Of a stretch of 64,000 nt of DNA, positions 48,014 to 58,775 are shown piece by piece. A program made the position numbers and the translations under genes. The stretch comes from Rhizobium lentis (GTDB lineage: Bacteria > Pseudomonadota > Alphaproteobacteria > Rhizobiales > Rhizobiaceae), in assembly GCF_014200175.1 (NCBI RefSeq), contig NZ_JACHBD010000001.1:1-64000 (forward strand), written 5' to 3'. Each line of letters begins with the position of its first letter. The first letter of the stretch is position 1. Below the pieces are notes generated by a model. The model was not told where the DNA came from, did not search any database, and worked only from the letters and a program-made list of their open reading frames with translations.

Positions 48014-50308
48014 ATGCCCGTGAAGAAAGCCCATCCAGAGGCCGAGAACGCGCATGGCGATGCCATAGCGGCTGTGGCAGGCGTCGGCGGTGCAGTCGGC
48101 GATTCCGAACTGGCGGAACGGGAGAGCCGATGGAACCATGCGCTGGTCGGCTCGGGCCTCGGCGTATGGGATCACAACTACCGTCTCGACCGGAAATATT
48201 ACTCGCCCACGTGGAAAACCATCCGCGGAATGGCGCCCGACGAGGAGGTCGCCGGCGATTACGATGCCTGGCTTCAGCTCGTCCATCCCGACGACCGCGA
48301 ATTCGTCGCGCATGCCATCGAGCGCCAGAACGCCGGTGATCCGGATTATCAGATCTTCCAATATCGCGAGCGCCACAGGGACGGCCACTGGGTCTGGATC
48401 GACTGCCGCGGCGCCTGCGTGGAGTGGGACGAGAATGGCGTGCCGACTCGCATCGTCGGCACGGATATCGATATCACAGCCCGCAAGGAAGCCGAGGAGA
48501 CGCTGTCGCGCCTGTCGCGCCGGCTCGACCTGGCGCTGGAGATTTCCCACATAGGCGTCTTCGAGGCCGACATCGAGAATGATACGGTCGAATGGGACGA
48601 TCGCCTCATCGCCATTTACGGCCTGCAGGGCGCCTCGCATCAGATCGCGAGCGATGCCTGGGCGAAAAGCCTGCATCCCGACGACCGCGAACGGGTGCTC
48701 GGCCTGGCCGGCCGCAGCGTCGAAAGCGGCAGCGATTTCCAGCAGGAATATCGTATCATTCGTGGTGACGGCGCCGAACGCATCATCCGCGCCCGCTCGG
48801 CCTTTTTCGTCGATGGCAACGGCCACCGCAAGCTGATCGGCGCCAACTGGGACGTCACCGAGGACGTCGCGCTGCGCAACGAATTGCAGCGCGCCAAGGA
48901 TCTGGCTGAGGCACGCAACCGCGAGCTCGAAGCCGCCAAGGAAAGCATCGAGCATCTGGCCCTGCACGATTATCTCACCGGCCTTCCGAACCGCCGCTAT
49001 CTCGACAAGATGCTCGACGAGCGTTCCATGGAATGCCGCGCCAAGGGCCTTGCGCTTGCGATCCTCCACATCGATCTCGACCGCTTCAAGCAGATCAACG
49101 ACACGCTCGGCCACCGGGCCGGCGACGCCATGCTGCAGCATGTGGCAAGCGTGCTGAGGAATTCCGTCCGCGCCGCCGATTTCGTCGCCCGCATCGGCGG
49201 CGACGAATTCGTCATCCTCTGCTCCATGGATGCTGCGTCGAAGAAGATCGGCGGTCTCGCCCAACGGATCATTCGCGAATTGCGCAAGCCCGTCAGATTT
49301 GAGGGGCACGACTGCCGGTTCGGCGCCAGCATCGGCATCGCCGTCGGCCGCGGGTCGAATCTCGACGCCAAGCAAATATTGCTCGATGCCGATATCGCGC
49401 TCTATCGCGCCAAGGGCCGCGGCCGCAACCGCTTTGAATTCTTCTCTGCCTCCGACCGCCGCGACATCGTCTCTGCCAAGCATCTCGCCGACGAAATCCT
49501 GATCGGCCTCGAGCGCAACGAATTCGTGCCATTCTATCAATTGCAGTTCGATACCCGCACGCTCGATGTCACCGGCGTTGAGACACTCGCCCGCTGGCAA
49601 CATCCCCGGCACGGGCTGCTGACACCCGACCGCTTTCTCGATATCGCCGAGGATCTCGACGTCGTCTCGACGATCGATGCGCTGATCCTGGAGCGCGCCC
49701 TGGCCGACCGCCACGCCTGGATCAAGGATGGTTTGTCGATTCCGAAAATATCGGTCAACGTTTCCGCCCGCCGGCTTGCCGATCCCGATCTCGGCAAGAA
49801 GCTCCGCGCCCTGAAGATCGAACCCGGCGCCATCGCCTTCGAACTGCTGGAATCGATCTCGCTCGACGATTGCGACCCGCTGGTGTCGGCCAACCTCAAG
49901 AAGCTGCGCAAGCTCGGCATCGACATCCAGATCGACGATTTCGGCACCGGCCACGCCTCGATTGTCAGCCTGCTGCGCCTGAGCCCGAAGGCACTGAAGA
50001 TCGACCGCGAGCTGATCCGCCTGCTGCCGCAATCGGCCGAGCAGCGCAAACTGGTCGGCTCGATCATCGACATCGGCCGCTCGCTCAACATCCGCGTCAT
50101 TGCCGAGGGCGTCGAGACGGCGGATCACATCCGCATCCTCGAAGAACTCGATTGCGATATGCTGCAGGGCTATGCGCTCGCCCGGCCGATGCCGGCCATA
50201 CAGATCCCTTCCTTCGTCCGCGCCAGCAGCTGGCCTCACGGGCAAACTGCCGCTCGCGCCCTGCAGGCGCAGCTTGGCCGCGCGCTGCCAAGCAGAGCTG
50301 CCAAATAA
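48014..50308 (+). CDS. PAS-PAS-GGDEF-EAL cyclic-di-GMP signalling protein
   Basis: A 764-residue cytoplasmic protein without membrane helices. Two PAS_3 domains (about residues 40-155 and 165-290, each with HPDDRE and a C-terminal GTDIDIT/GANWDVT strand) are followed by a GGDEF domain with an intact RIGGDEF motif near residue 394. An EAL domain follows, with ETL in place of EAL (GVETLARW, about 521), DDFGTG and IAEGVET. It could make, break or only bind c-di-GMP. The second PAS sequence has no obvious cofactor residues. Confidence 0.93.
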   Translation: MPVKKAHPEAENAHGDAIAAVAGVGGAVGDSELAERESRWNHALVGSGLGVWDHNYRLDRKYYSPTWKTIRGMAPDEEVAGDYDAWLQLVHPDDREFVAHAIERQNAGDPDYQIFQYRERHRDGHWVWIDCRGACVEWDENGVPTRIVGTDIDITARKEAEETLSRLSRRLDLALEISHIGVFEADIENDTVEWDDRLIAIYGLQGASHQIASDAWAKSLHPDDRERVLGLAGRSVESGSDFQQEYRIIRGDGAERIIRARSAFFVDGNGHRKLIGANWDVTEDVALRNELQRAKDLAEARNRELEAAKESIEHLALHDYLTGLPNRRYLDKMLDERSMECRAKGLALAILHIDLDRFKQINDTLGHRAGDAMLQHVASVLRNSVRAADFVARIGGDEFVILCSMDAASKKIGGLAQRIIRELRKPVRFEGHDCRFGASIGIAVGRGSNLDAKQILLDADIALYRAKGRGRNRFEFFSASDRRDIVSAKHLADEILIGLERNEFVPFYQLQFDTRTLDVTGVETLARWQHPRHGLLTPDRFLDIAEDLDVVSTIDALILERALADRHAWIKDGLSIPKISVNVSARRLADPDLGKKLRALKIEPGAIAFELLESISLDDCDPLVSANLKKLRKLGIDIQIDDFGTGHASIVSLLRLSPKALKIDRELIRLLPQSAEQRKLVGSIIDIGRSLNIRVIAEGVETADHIRILEELDCDMLQGYALARPMPAIQIPSFVRASSWPHGQTAARALQAQLGRALPSRAAK

Positions 50309-50557
50309 AGCCTGGATAAGCGGCCCGCCATTTCGCCTTCATTCCACGCTACAGGAAAAGGCGCTAAACTCGTCTTGGGAATCCATTCGATTCTCTTGGC
50401 GGTATTCCGTAACCTCCAGGAATCGGGGCCAGAAATCCCGAAAAGAGGGAAGGAGCGACAGGCGGATTGTGAAACCTACTCTTTTCCTTTAAGGGGACGC
50501 CACGAGATCGATCCACTCGCGCTATCCCAAGAGCGCCAACAACAGAGAATGACCACG

Positions 50558-51322
50558 ATGAACCGTCGCCGCCGTATCTACGAGGGCAAGGCAAAGATTC
50601 TGTATGAGGGTCCGGAACCGGGCACCTTGATCCAGTTTTTCAAGGACGATGCCACCGCCTTCAACAAGAAGAAACATGAAGTCATCGACGGCAAGGGCGT
50701 CCTCAACAACCGCATCTCCGAATATATCTTCAGCCACCTGAACAAGATCGGCATCCCCACTCATTTCATCCGCCGGCTCAACATGCGCGAGCAGTTGATC
50801 AAGGAAGTGGAAATGATCCCGCTGGAGATCGTCGTGCGCAATGTCGCTGCCGGTTCGCTCGCCAAGCGCCTCGGCATCGAGGAAGGCGTCGTCCTGCCGC
50901 GCTCGATCATTGAGTTCTATTACAAGTCGGATGCGCTCGACGATCCGATGGTCTCCGAAGAGCACATCACCGCTTTCGGCTGGGCCAATCCGGCCGAGCT
51001 CGACGACATCATGGCGCTTGCCATCCGCGTCAACGATTTCATGACCGGTCTGTTCCTCGGCGTCGGCATCCAGCTCGTCGATTTCAAGATCGAATGCGGC
51101 CGCCTCTTCGAAGGCGATATGATGCGCATCATCCTCGCCGACGAAATCTCGCCGGACAGCTGCCGGCTCTGGGATATCGAAACCCGCGAGAAGATGGACA
51201 AGGACCGCTTCCGCCGCGATCTCGGCGGCTTGCTCGAAGCCTATTCCGAAGTCGCGCGCCGTCTCGGCATCATCAATGAAAATGAGCCTGTGCGCGGCAC
51301 CGGCCCGGTTCTCGTCAAGTAA
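50558..51322 (+). CDS. purC: Phosphoribosylaminoimidazole-succinocarboxamide synthase (SAICAR synthetase)
   Basis: A 254-residue ATP-dependent ligase joining aspartate to CAIR. Motifs are [47 protein letters not shown] and [13 protein letters not shown]. The start is ATG 50558, or ATG 50549 adding three residues. About 250 bases lie before it without a recognised gene or riboswitch. purS follows after 15 bases. Confidence 0.95.
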   Translation: MNRRRRIYEGKAKILYEGPEPGTLIQFFKDDATAFNKKKHEVIDGKGVLNNRISEYIFSHLNKIGIPTHFIRRLNMREQLIKEVEMIPLEIVVRNVAAGSLAKRLGIEEGVVLPRSIIEFYYKSDALDDPMVSEEHITAFGWANPAELDDIMALAIRVNDFMTGLFLGVGIQLVDFKIECGRLFEGDMMRIILADEISPDSCRLWDIETREKMDKDRFRRDLGGLLEAYSEVARRLGIINENEPVRGTGPVLVK

Positions 51323-51337
51323 GGCAGGATAGACAAA

Positions 51338-51580
51338 GTGATCAAGGCTCGTGTCACCGTCACGCTGAAAAACGGCGTTCTCGATCCGCAGGGCAAGGCC
51401 ATCGAAGGCGCCCTCGCCGCCCTCGGCTTCTCGGGCGTCGGCCATATTAGACAGGGCAAGGTCTTCGACCTGGAGCTCGATGGCGCCGATAAGGCGAAGG
51501 CCGAGGCCGACCTCAAGGCGATGTGCGAAAAACTGCTCGCCAACACAGTGATCGAGAACTACGCGATCGCAATCGACTGA
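51338..51580 (+). CDS. purS: FGAM synthase small subunit PurS
   Basis: An 80-residue protein starting IKARVTVTLKNGVLDPQGKAIEGALAALGF, the PurS fold. It joins PurQ and the small PurL to form formylglycinamidine ribonucleotide synthase. The start is GTG 51338. Its usual neighbour purQ is displaced by the inserted kptA gene. Confidence 0.95.
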   Translation: MIKARVTVTLKNGVLDPQGKAIEGALAALGFSGVGHIRQGKVFDLELDGADKAKAEADLKAMCEKLLANTVIENYAIAID

Positions 51581-51622
51581 CGATCGCAAACCGTCGGCCG
51601 GCGGACTTCGAGGATTGGCGTC

Positions 51623-52177
51623 ATGACGAAAACAAAGCTGGAGACGGAAGTCTCGAAATATATGAGCTATGTTTTGCGTCATGCGCCGGAGGCCGCGGGT
51701 TTGACCCTCGATGCTGAGGGCTGGGTGTCGTTCGACGCGCTCGAACGAGCGGTCGCGCGGAAATATGACGTTTCCCGCGCCGATATCATCGAGATTGTCG
51801 AAAACAATCAAAAGAAGCGCTTCGCGCTCGTCGATAACAGAATTCGCGCGAACCAGGGTCATAGCGTAGAGGTTGATCTCGCGCTGACCGCGGTCCAGCC
51901 GCCTGCAGATCTTTTCCACGGTACATCCGCGACCGCCTGGCACTCGATCGAGCGCGAGGGCTTGAAGAAGATGCAGCGGCACCACGTGCATCTGTCGGCG
52001 GATGTCGAAACGGCGAAAATCGTCTCGATGCGCCGCAAGGGCGAGCATGTCATCCTTCGCGTCGACGCTGCCCGCATGTTTTCAGAGGGTCATTCTTTCT
52101 TTGTCTCCGACAATGGAGTATGGCTCACCGAAAGCGTTCCAGTTCAATATCTTTCGCCAGACGCAGGGACCCCATGA
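51623..52177 (+). CDS. kptA: RNA 2'-phosphotransferase KptA/Tpt1
   Basis: A 184-residue KptA/Tpt1 enzyme. Blocks are [85 protein letters not shown] and the C-terminal [19 protein letters not shown]. It removes an internal 2'-phosphate using NAD, a step known from tRNA splicing in eukaryotes; its bacterial RNA substrate is unknown. The stop overlaps the purQ start (ATGA), tying its translation to purine synthesis. Slightly lower GC than neighbours hints at insertion. Confidence 0.93.
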   Translation: MTKTKLETEVSKYMSYVLRHAPEAAGLTLDAEGWVSFDALERAVARKYDVSRADIIEIVENNQKKRFALVDNRIRANQGHSVEVDLALTAVQPPADLFHGTSATAWHSIEREGLKKMQRHHVHLSADVETAKIVSMRRKGEHVILRVDAARMFSEGHSFFVSDNGVWLTESVPVQYLSPDAGTP

Positions 52178-52845
52178 AATCAGCTGTTGTTCAACTCCCG
52201 GGCCTCAACCGCGACCGCGACATGATCGCAGCTCTGACCAAGATCTCCGGGCGCGAGCCGGTGACGATCTGGCAGACGGAAGCCGAAATCCCGGATGTCG
52301 ACCTGATCGTTATTCCCGGCGGCTTCTCCTATGGCGACTACCTGCGCTGCGGCGCGATCGCCGCCCGCATGCCGGTCATGCAGGCGATCAGCGACAAGGC
52401 TGCAAAGGGCGTGAAGGTGCTCGGCGTCTGCAACGGCTTCCAGATCCTCGTCGAAGCCGGGCTGCTGCCCGGCGCGCTGATGCGCAATGCCTCGCTGAAA
52501 TTCGTCTGCCGCGAGATCAAGCTCGAAGTGATCAATGCCGAGACGGACTTCACCCGTGCCTACGCGCAAGGTCAGGTCATCCGCTGCCCCGTTGCCCATC
52601 ATGATGGCAATTATTTCGCCGACGAAGCCACGCTGGCGAAGATCGAAGGTAATGGCCAGGTGGTCTTCCGTTATGCCGAAGGCACCAATCCCAACGGTTC
52701 GCTGAACGATATCGCCGCGGTCATGAACGAAAAGGGCAACGTGCTCGGCATGATGCCGCATCCGGAAAACCTGATCGAAGCCGCCCACGGCGGTTCGGAC
52801 GGCCGCGGCCTCTTCGCCTCGGCGCTCGACGTCATCGCCGCCTGA
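52174..52845 (+). CDS. purQ: FGAM synthase glutaminase subunit PurQ
   Basis: A 223-residue class I glutamine amidotransferase starting [16 protein letters not shown]. The nucleophile Cys86 is in [10 protein letters not shown], and the catalytic His is in GMMPHPENL near residue 197. It supplies ammonia to PurL through PurS. It is coupled to kptA; the partner purL lies 3 kb downstream. Confidence 0.95.
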   Translation: MKSAVVQLPGLNRDRDMIAALTKISGREPVTIWQTEAEIPDVDLIVIPGGFSYGDYLRCGAIAARMPVMQAISDKAAKGVKVLGVCNGFQILVEAGLLPGALMRNASLKFVCREIKLEVINAETDFTRAYAQGQVIRCPVAHHDGNYFADEATLAKIEGNGQVVFRYAEGTNPNGSLNDIAAVMNEKGNVLGMMPHPENLIEAAHGGSDGRGLFASALDVIAA

Positions 52846-52928
52846 GCCCGTCCTCGATGCATGCCGCCCGCAGGCCTCTGCAGGCAATGGCATGCGAAAG
52901 ACCTTCATCCGGATCACTGGAGCCGATC

Positions 52929-53327
52929 ATGCGCCTTCGCCTCTCCGTCGCAAACGCCGCCTTGCTGACCGCTCTTGCAGCTGCTGTCGCCGGCTGCCAA
53001 TCGCCGGCTCCGGCAGCGGGTCCGAATCGCGCTGCGCTGCCGACCATGGAGCGCGTGGCGCTCGCCGCCAATGCGTGCTGGTTCAAATCGGCCGATCCGG
53101 CCTTCGCAGCCTATAAGCTCGCCCCGGAACTCAATTCCTTCTCCGGCCGGCCGCGCATCCTGCTCGTCCACAAGGGGAGCCCTGAAAGCCGGCCGCTGCT
53201 CGTCGTGCAGGCCGAGGGCAACCCGGCACGTCTGCAGGCTTTCGGTCCGATGATGCAGGAACCGGTTGCCGGCCGCATCGCGGCCGACGTCAATCGCTGG
53301 TCCGGCGGCAACAAGGCCTGCAGCTGA
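52929..53327 (+). CDS. Small lipoprotein, unknown function
   Basis: A 132-residue protein with a lipoprotein signal (RLRLSVANAALLTALAAAVAGC; lipobox AVAGC). The mature part has two more cysteines (ANACWFKSADP and the C-terminal KACS) and a central beta-rich stretch. No domain recognised. GGAG precedes ATG 52929. Found just after purQ, but with an 83-base gap. Confidence 0.75.
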   Translation: MRLRLSVANAALLTALAAAVAGCQSPAPAAGPNRAALPTMERVALAANACWFKSADPAFAAYKLAPELNSFSGRPRILLVHKGSPESRPLLVVQAEGNPARLQAFGPMMQEPVAGRIAADVNRWSGGNKACS

Positions 53328-53351
53328 CCGCGGCGATCCATTTCCGCGGGA

Positions 53352-53606
53352 TCAATCCCAGAAAAACGACTTGCTGACTTCGCGCGCTGCATCGGACTGC
53401 GACAGCCCGATATCCTTGAGTTCGCTCGCCGTCAGCCCTCGCAACGCGCGCCGGCCTTCCCGCTTCTGATGCCACAGAAGAATTGCGACCCAGATCCGCT
53501 TTAAACGCGTCGCCTCGGCGGGCGCGTCGGGGACAATGATCTGCCTCCTGTCCTCACAAGAGACAATCGGCACAATTGGCATTTTGATCTCAGGCAATGC
53601 AGACAT
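53352..53606 (-). CDS. DUF1127 family protein
   Basis: An 84-residue protein whose C-terminal 45 residues are the DUF1127 module: WVAILLWHQKREGRRALRGLTASELKDIGLS. Short DUF1127 proteins in Rhizobiales are arginine-rich, abundant, and linked to phosphate, RNA and carbon metabolism. This copy has a 40-residue N-terminal extension. It is divergent from the MocR-type regulator. Confidence 0.85.
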   Translation of the reverse strand: MSALPEIKMPIVPIVSCEDRRQIIVPDAPAEATRLKRIWVAILLWHQKREGRRALRGLTASELKDIGLSQSDAAREVSKSFFWD

Positions 53607-53663
53607 TCCAGGAATCCTCTCGGTTGTCCGTTGGAATTGACTCTTAATCTTGACAGGGACAAT

Positions 53664-53685
53664 GTGACAATCTACGAATTGTCAC
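53664..53685. promoter_or_regulatory. Inverted-repeat operator touching the MocR start codon
   Basis: GTGACAAT-CTACGA-ATTGTCAC is a perfect 8-bp inverted repeat ending one base before the start codon of the MocR-type regulator. Two further GACAA copies flank it (GGGACAATG at 53657-53664 and ATGACAAAT at 53687-53695). Together they look like an autoregulatory operator with tandem half-sites. There is no room for a Shine-Dalgarno sequence outside the repeat. Confidence 0.6.
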
Positions 53686-53686
53686 C

Positions 53687-55105
53687 ATGACAAATTGGCT
53701 TCCCGATCTCTCCCGCGGCTCAGGACCGGTGTATCTCCGTCTTGCCGATAGTATTGAATCCGCAATATCCAGCGGCGCCCTGCCCGCTGGCAGCAAATTG
53801 CCGCCGCAGCGCAACCTTGCTTATGATATCGGCGTGACGATCGGCACGATCGGCCGGGCCTATGCCCTGGTGCATGAACGCGGTCTCGTTGCAGGCGAAG
53901 TCGGGCGCGGCACCTATGTGCTGAACCGCTCCGAATCGCCGCCCGGCGAACAGACCGATCCGCTGACGATCTCGCTCGGCGGCACCCGCCTCCAGGATGC
54001 GCCCGCCGACAAGATCCGTTTCGACACAACAGCTGCCCCCGATCTCGGCCAGGGCAAGATCATAGCCGGCATTCTCGCGGAAATCGGCGAGCAGCATCTC
54101 TCCGAAATCTCCTCCTACTCCCGAAGCTTCCCGAAGAACTGGTTCGAGTCCGGCCGCCGCTGGCTAGCCCGCAGCGGGTGGACGCCGGAGGCCGAAAACA
54201 TCGTACCGACGCTCGGAGCCCATGCGGCGGCGATATCGGTCATCGCCGCCGTCTCGGCGCCCGGCGATAAGATCGTCTTCGAAAATCTCAGCTACACCCA
54301 GATCAGCCGCAGCGCCCGCCTTCTCGGCCGCCGCACGGTCACCGTCGATTTTGACGAACAAGGCGTGATTCCCGACGATTTCGAACGGCTCTGCCAGCAG
54401 CAGCATCCGAAGCTCGCCTTCCTGATGCCGACCGTTCACAATCCGACTGTGACGATCATGCCCTATGAGCGTCGCGCGGCAATTGCGGCAATCGCCAGAA
54501 AACACGGGGTGTGGCTGATCGAGGACGATCTCTATGGCGGCATGGCCGACGATGATACGCCGCTGATCGCCTCGCTTGCACCCGATCGCACCTTTCTCGT
54601 CAGCGGCCTGTCGAAATCTGTCGCCGCCGGCGTGCGTGGCGGCTGGGTCGCATGCCCGCCGCATTTCGCCCAGCGTATCAGGGTAACGCACCGGATGATC
54701 ACCGGTGGTCTGCCCTTCATCCTGGCGGAGACATGCGCGCGCCTCGTCGAAAGCGGCGTGGCGCACGAGATTCGCAAACAGAGCGTCGAGGAACTCTCGC
54801 GGCGTGTCCGGATCGCCCGCGAGCAATTGCAAGGATTCGAGTTCGCATCGCACCTGCATGCGCCCTTCCTCTGGCTGAAATTGCCGGAGCCATGGATGTC
54901 GGGCACCTTCAAGAACGCCGCCTTCCGGGACGGCGTGCTCGTCGATGACGAGGACGAGTTCAAGGCGGCGCGCGGCGACAAATCCTATCATCGGGTTCGC
55001 GTCGGCTTGTCCTCGCCGAAGACGGGGCAGGAACTGATCTCCGGATTGATGATTCTGCGCCGGCTCCTGGAAAATGGCGGCTCTGCCTACGACGGCGAAA
55101 TATGA
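53687..55105 (+). CDS. MocR-type GntR/aminotransferase transcriptional regulator
   Basis: A 472-residue fusion. Residues 10-80 form a GntR winged helix (RLADSIESAISSGALPAGSKLPPQRNLAYDIGV). Residues 110-460 form a type I aminotransferase-like domain with the PLP lysine Lys310 in SGLSKSVAAGVRGGW. MocR proteins sense a vitamin B6 form or amino compound and regulate a divergent or nearby gene. The target here is unclear; the only divergent gene encodes the DUF1127 protein. The start codon abuts the palindrome. Confidence 0.88.
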   Translation: MTNWLPDLSRGSGPVYLRLADSIESAISSGALPAGSKLPPQRNLAYDIGVTIGTIGRAYALVHERGLVAGEVGRGTYVLNRSESPPGEQTDPLTISLGGTRLQDAPADKIRFDTTAAPDLGQGKIIAGILAEIGEQHLSEISSYSRSFPKNWFESGRRWLARSGWTPEAENIVPTLGAHAAAISVIAAVSAPGDKIVFENLSYTQISRSARLLGRRTVTVDFDEQGVIPDDFERLCQQQHPKLAFLMPTVHNPTVTIMPYERRAAIAAIARKHGVWLIEDDLYGGMADDDTPLIASLAPDRTFLVSGLSKSVAAGVRGGWVACPPHFAQRIRVTHRMITGGLPFILAETCARLVESGVAHEIRKQSVEELSRRVRIAREQLQGFEFASHLHAPFLWLKLPEPWMSGTFKNAAFRDGVLVDDEDEFKAARGDKSYHRVRVGLSSPKTGQELISGLMILRRLLENGGSAYDGEI

Positions 55106-55227
55106 CCTGTTGCAAATACATGCCATAATTCGGAAAAAACACACACGTCTGACGAGAGCGCTTTACCCCGCCCGCCCCCATGCTACCTCTTTGTTATCCA
55201 TGCTTGGTGCGAATCAAAGGACAGCAG

Positions 55228-55803
55228 ATGAGGGTCGAGTTCGGACGGATCGCGCAGCGATTCCTGGCGCTGGCATCAGTGGCTGTAATAGCCGGTGCCT
55301 CGATGGCAGGTTCGGCAAATGCCGGCGAGCAAATATTTGATGAGTTGCGTTTCGGGGTTTCTGCCTCGGTACAATCGGGCCGTTCCGGGGAAGACGGCGT
55401 CTTCCCGGAGATTACCGCTCTCTTCGACCCTTTCGGATACGAGGAGGCCGTTGGCTGGCAACAGTTGCTGCGTCCACGTGTCCATCTCGGCACCTCGATC
55501 GGCACCGCGGGTGAAGCCACCCAATTCTTCACCGGCTTCACCTGGACGGTCGATTTCAACGAGAAGCTCTTTGCCGAAGCCGGCTTTGGCGGCGTCATCC
55601 ATACCGGCGACCTGGACGACAATGATGACGGCCCGGAACTCGGCTGCCGCGTCCTCTTCCACGAATATGCCGGTGCCGGCTACCGTTTCACCCCGCATTG
55701 GAACGTAATGGCCCAGATTGCCCACTCCTCGCATGCCAATCTCTGCGACGGCCCGAACGATGGCATGACGCGCGCCGGCATCCAGATCGGCTACAAGTTC
55801 TGA
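55228..55803 (+). CDS. Lipid A 3-O-deacylase family protein (PagL-like)
   Basis: A 191-residue outer-membrane protein with a signal peptide (FLALASVAVIAGASMAGSANA). It has beta-strand repeats and the closing HSSHANLCDGPNDGMTRAGIQIGYKF-type segment, in which HSS gives the PagL catalytic His and Ser. The Glu usually 12 residues after the Ser is not present, so activity needs testing. PagL removes the 3-linked acyl chain of lipid A. AAGGA precedes ATG 55228, and a strong terminator follows. Confidence 0.82.
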   Translation: MRVEFGRIAQRFLALASVAVIAGASMAGSANAGEQIFDELRFGVSASVQSGRSGEDGVFPEITALFDPFGYEEAVGWQQLLRPRVHLGTSIGTAGEATQFFTGFTWTVDFNEKLFAEAGFGGVIHTGDLDDNDDGPELGCRVLFHEYAGAGYRFTPHWNVMAQIAHSSHANLCDGPNDGMTRAGIQIGYKF

Positions 55804-55831
55804 GCAATTGCTGCCTTTACGAAAAAAGCCT

Positions 55832-55861
55832 GCCCGCCCTCTGTTGACGGCGGGCTTTTTT
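55832..55861 (+). terminator. Rho-independent terminator of the pagL-like gene
   Basis: GCCCGCC/GGCGGGC with a ten-base loop is followed by six T residues, starting 29 bases after the stop. The A run before the stem extends the pairing with the T run. Confidence 0.9.
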
Positions 55862-55885
55862 CTGTCGCGCGCCGCCGCTACATAA

Positions 55886-58156
<2,271 letters not shown>

Positions 58157-58175
58157 TGCGCAAGGAGTAACGATC

Positions 58176-58409
58176 ATGGCCATGAAACCCGGCGATATCG
58201 AAGACATGATCAAGGCTGGGATTCCCGGTGCCAAGGTGACGATCCGCGATCTGGCGGGCGACGGTGATCATTACGCCGCCGAAGTCGTCGCCGAAGCCTT
58301 CCGCGGCAAGAGCCGCGTGCAGCAGCACCAGATGGTCTACGAGGCGCTGAAGGGCAATATGGGTGGCATATTGCACGCGCTTGCATTGCAGACCTCGGCG
58401 CCGGATTGA
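58176..58409 (+). CDS. BolA family protein
   Basis: A 77-residue BolA protein with GDIEDMIKAGIPGAKVTIRDLAGDGDHYAAEVVAEAFRGKSRVQQHQMVYEAL, including the conserved His of the cluster-binding site. BolA proteins pair with CGFS monothiol glutaredoxins to bind or move [2Fe-2S] clusters. AAGGAG precedes the ATG; likely co-transcribed with purL. The matching glutaredoxin gene lies about 2.2 kb downstream on the same strand. Confidence 0.93.
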   Translation: MAMKPGDIEDMIKAGIPGAKVTIRDLAGDGDHYAAEVVAEAFRGKSRVQQHQMVYEALKGNMGGILHALALQTSAPD

Positions 58410-58567
58410 CAGTTGAGGTAGCCCGCCACCCTCTCCGCTTCTCATTCCTATCACATGTACTGGTGGTAAGGGAGGGCGTAGTAAGTGCCGGGCTATGAAA
58501 CAGCTGTTGTAACTGCGTCTTTGTACACTGGCAGCGAGTTTGGCGAGAACGCCAACCACACTCTCCG

Positions 58568-58592
58568 TCATCCCAGGCCTTGAGCCTGGGAT
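58568..58592. repeat. Palindromic intergenic repeat, copy 2
   Basis: GTCATCCCAGGCCTTGAGCC... forms the palindrome ATCCCAGGC-CTTGA-GCCTGGGAT (58570-58592). It lies in the roughly 370-base gap after bolA, which holds no other supported feature. It matches the element near 21230 in its leader and loop. Confidence 0.65.
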
Positions 58593-58775
58593 CCATGCGA
58601 CTGCTGCTGATGATGCGGTGTGGATTCGGCTCCGGGCGGAGCAAGGGTGGGGTCGGGCTGTGGTGGTGAACGCCCATTGATCCCGACGCCCTGGAATTAA
58701 GTCGAGTCCCAAAAAAGAACCCACCAACTCGGCGCAAATCCTATACGTCCATCGCTACCGATGGTACTCGGCCCT

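Noticed and set aside
47969..50245. Long minus-strand open frame opposite the GGDEF-EAL gene
   Set aside because: The plus strand encodes clear PAS, GGDEF and EAL motifs throughout, so the antisense frame is a shadow.
50309..50557. In-frame extension of purC upstream to 50375
   Set aside because: The extra residues do not resemble PurC, and the family start at 50558 (or 50549) is clear; the region is treated as a leader.
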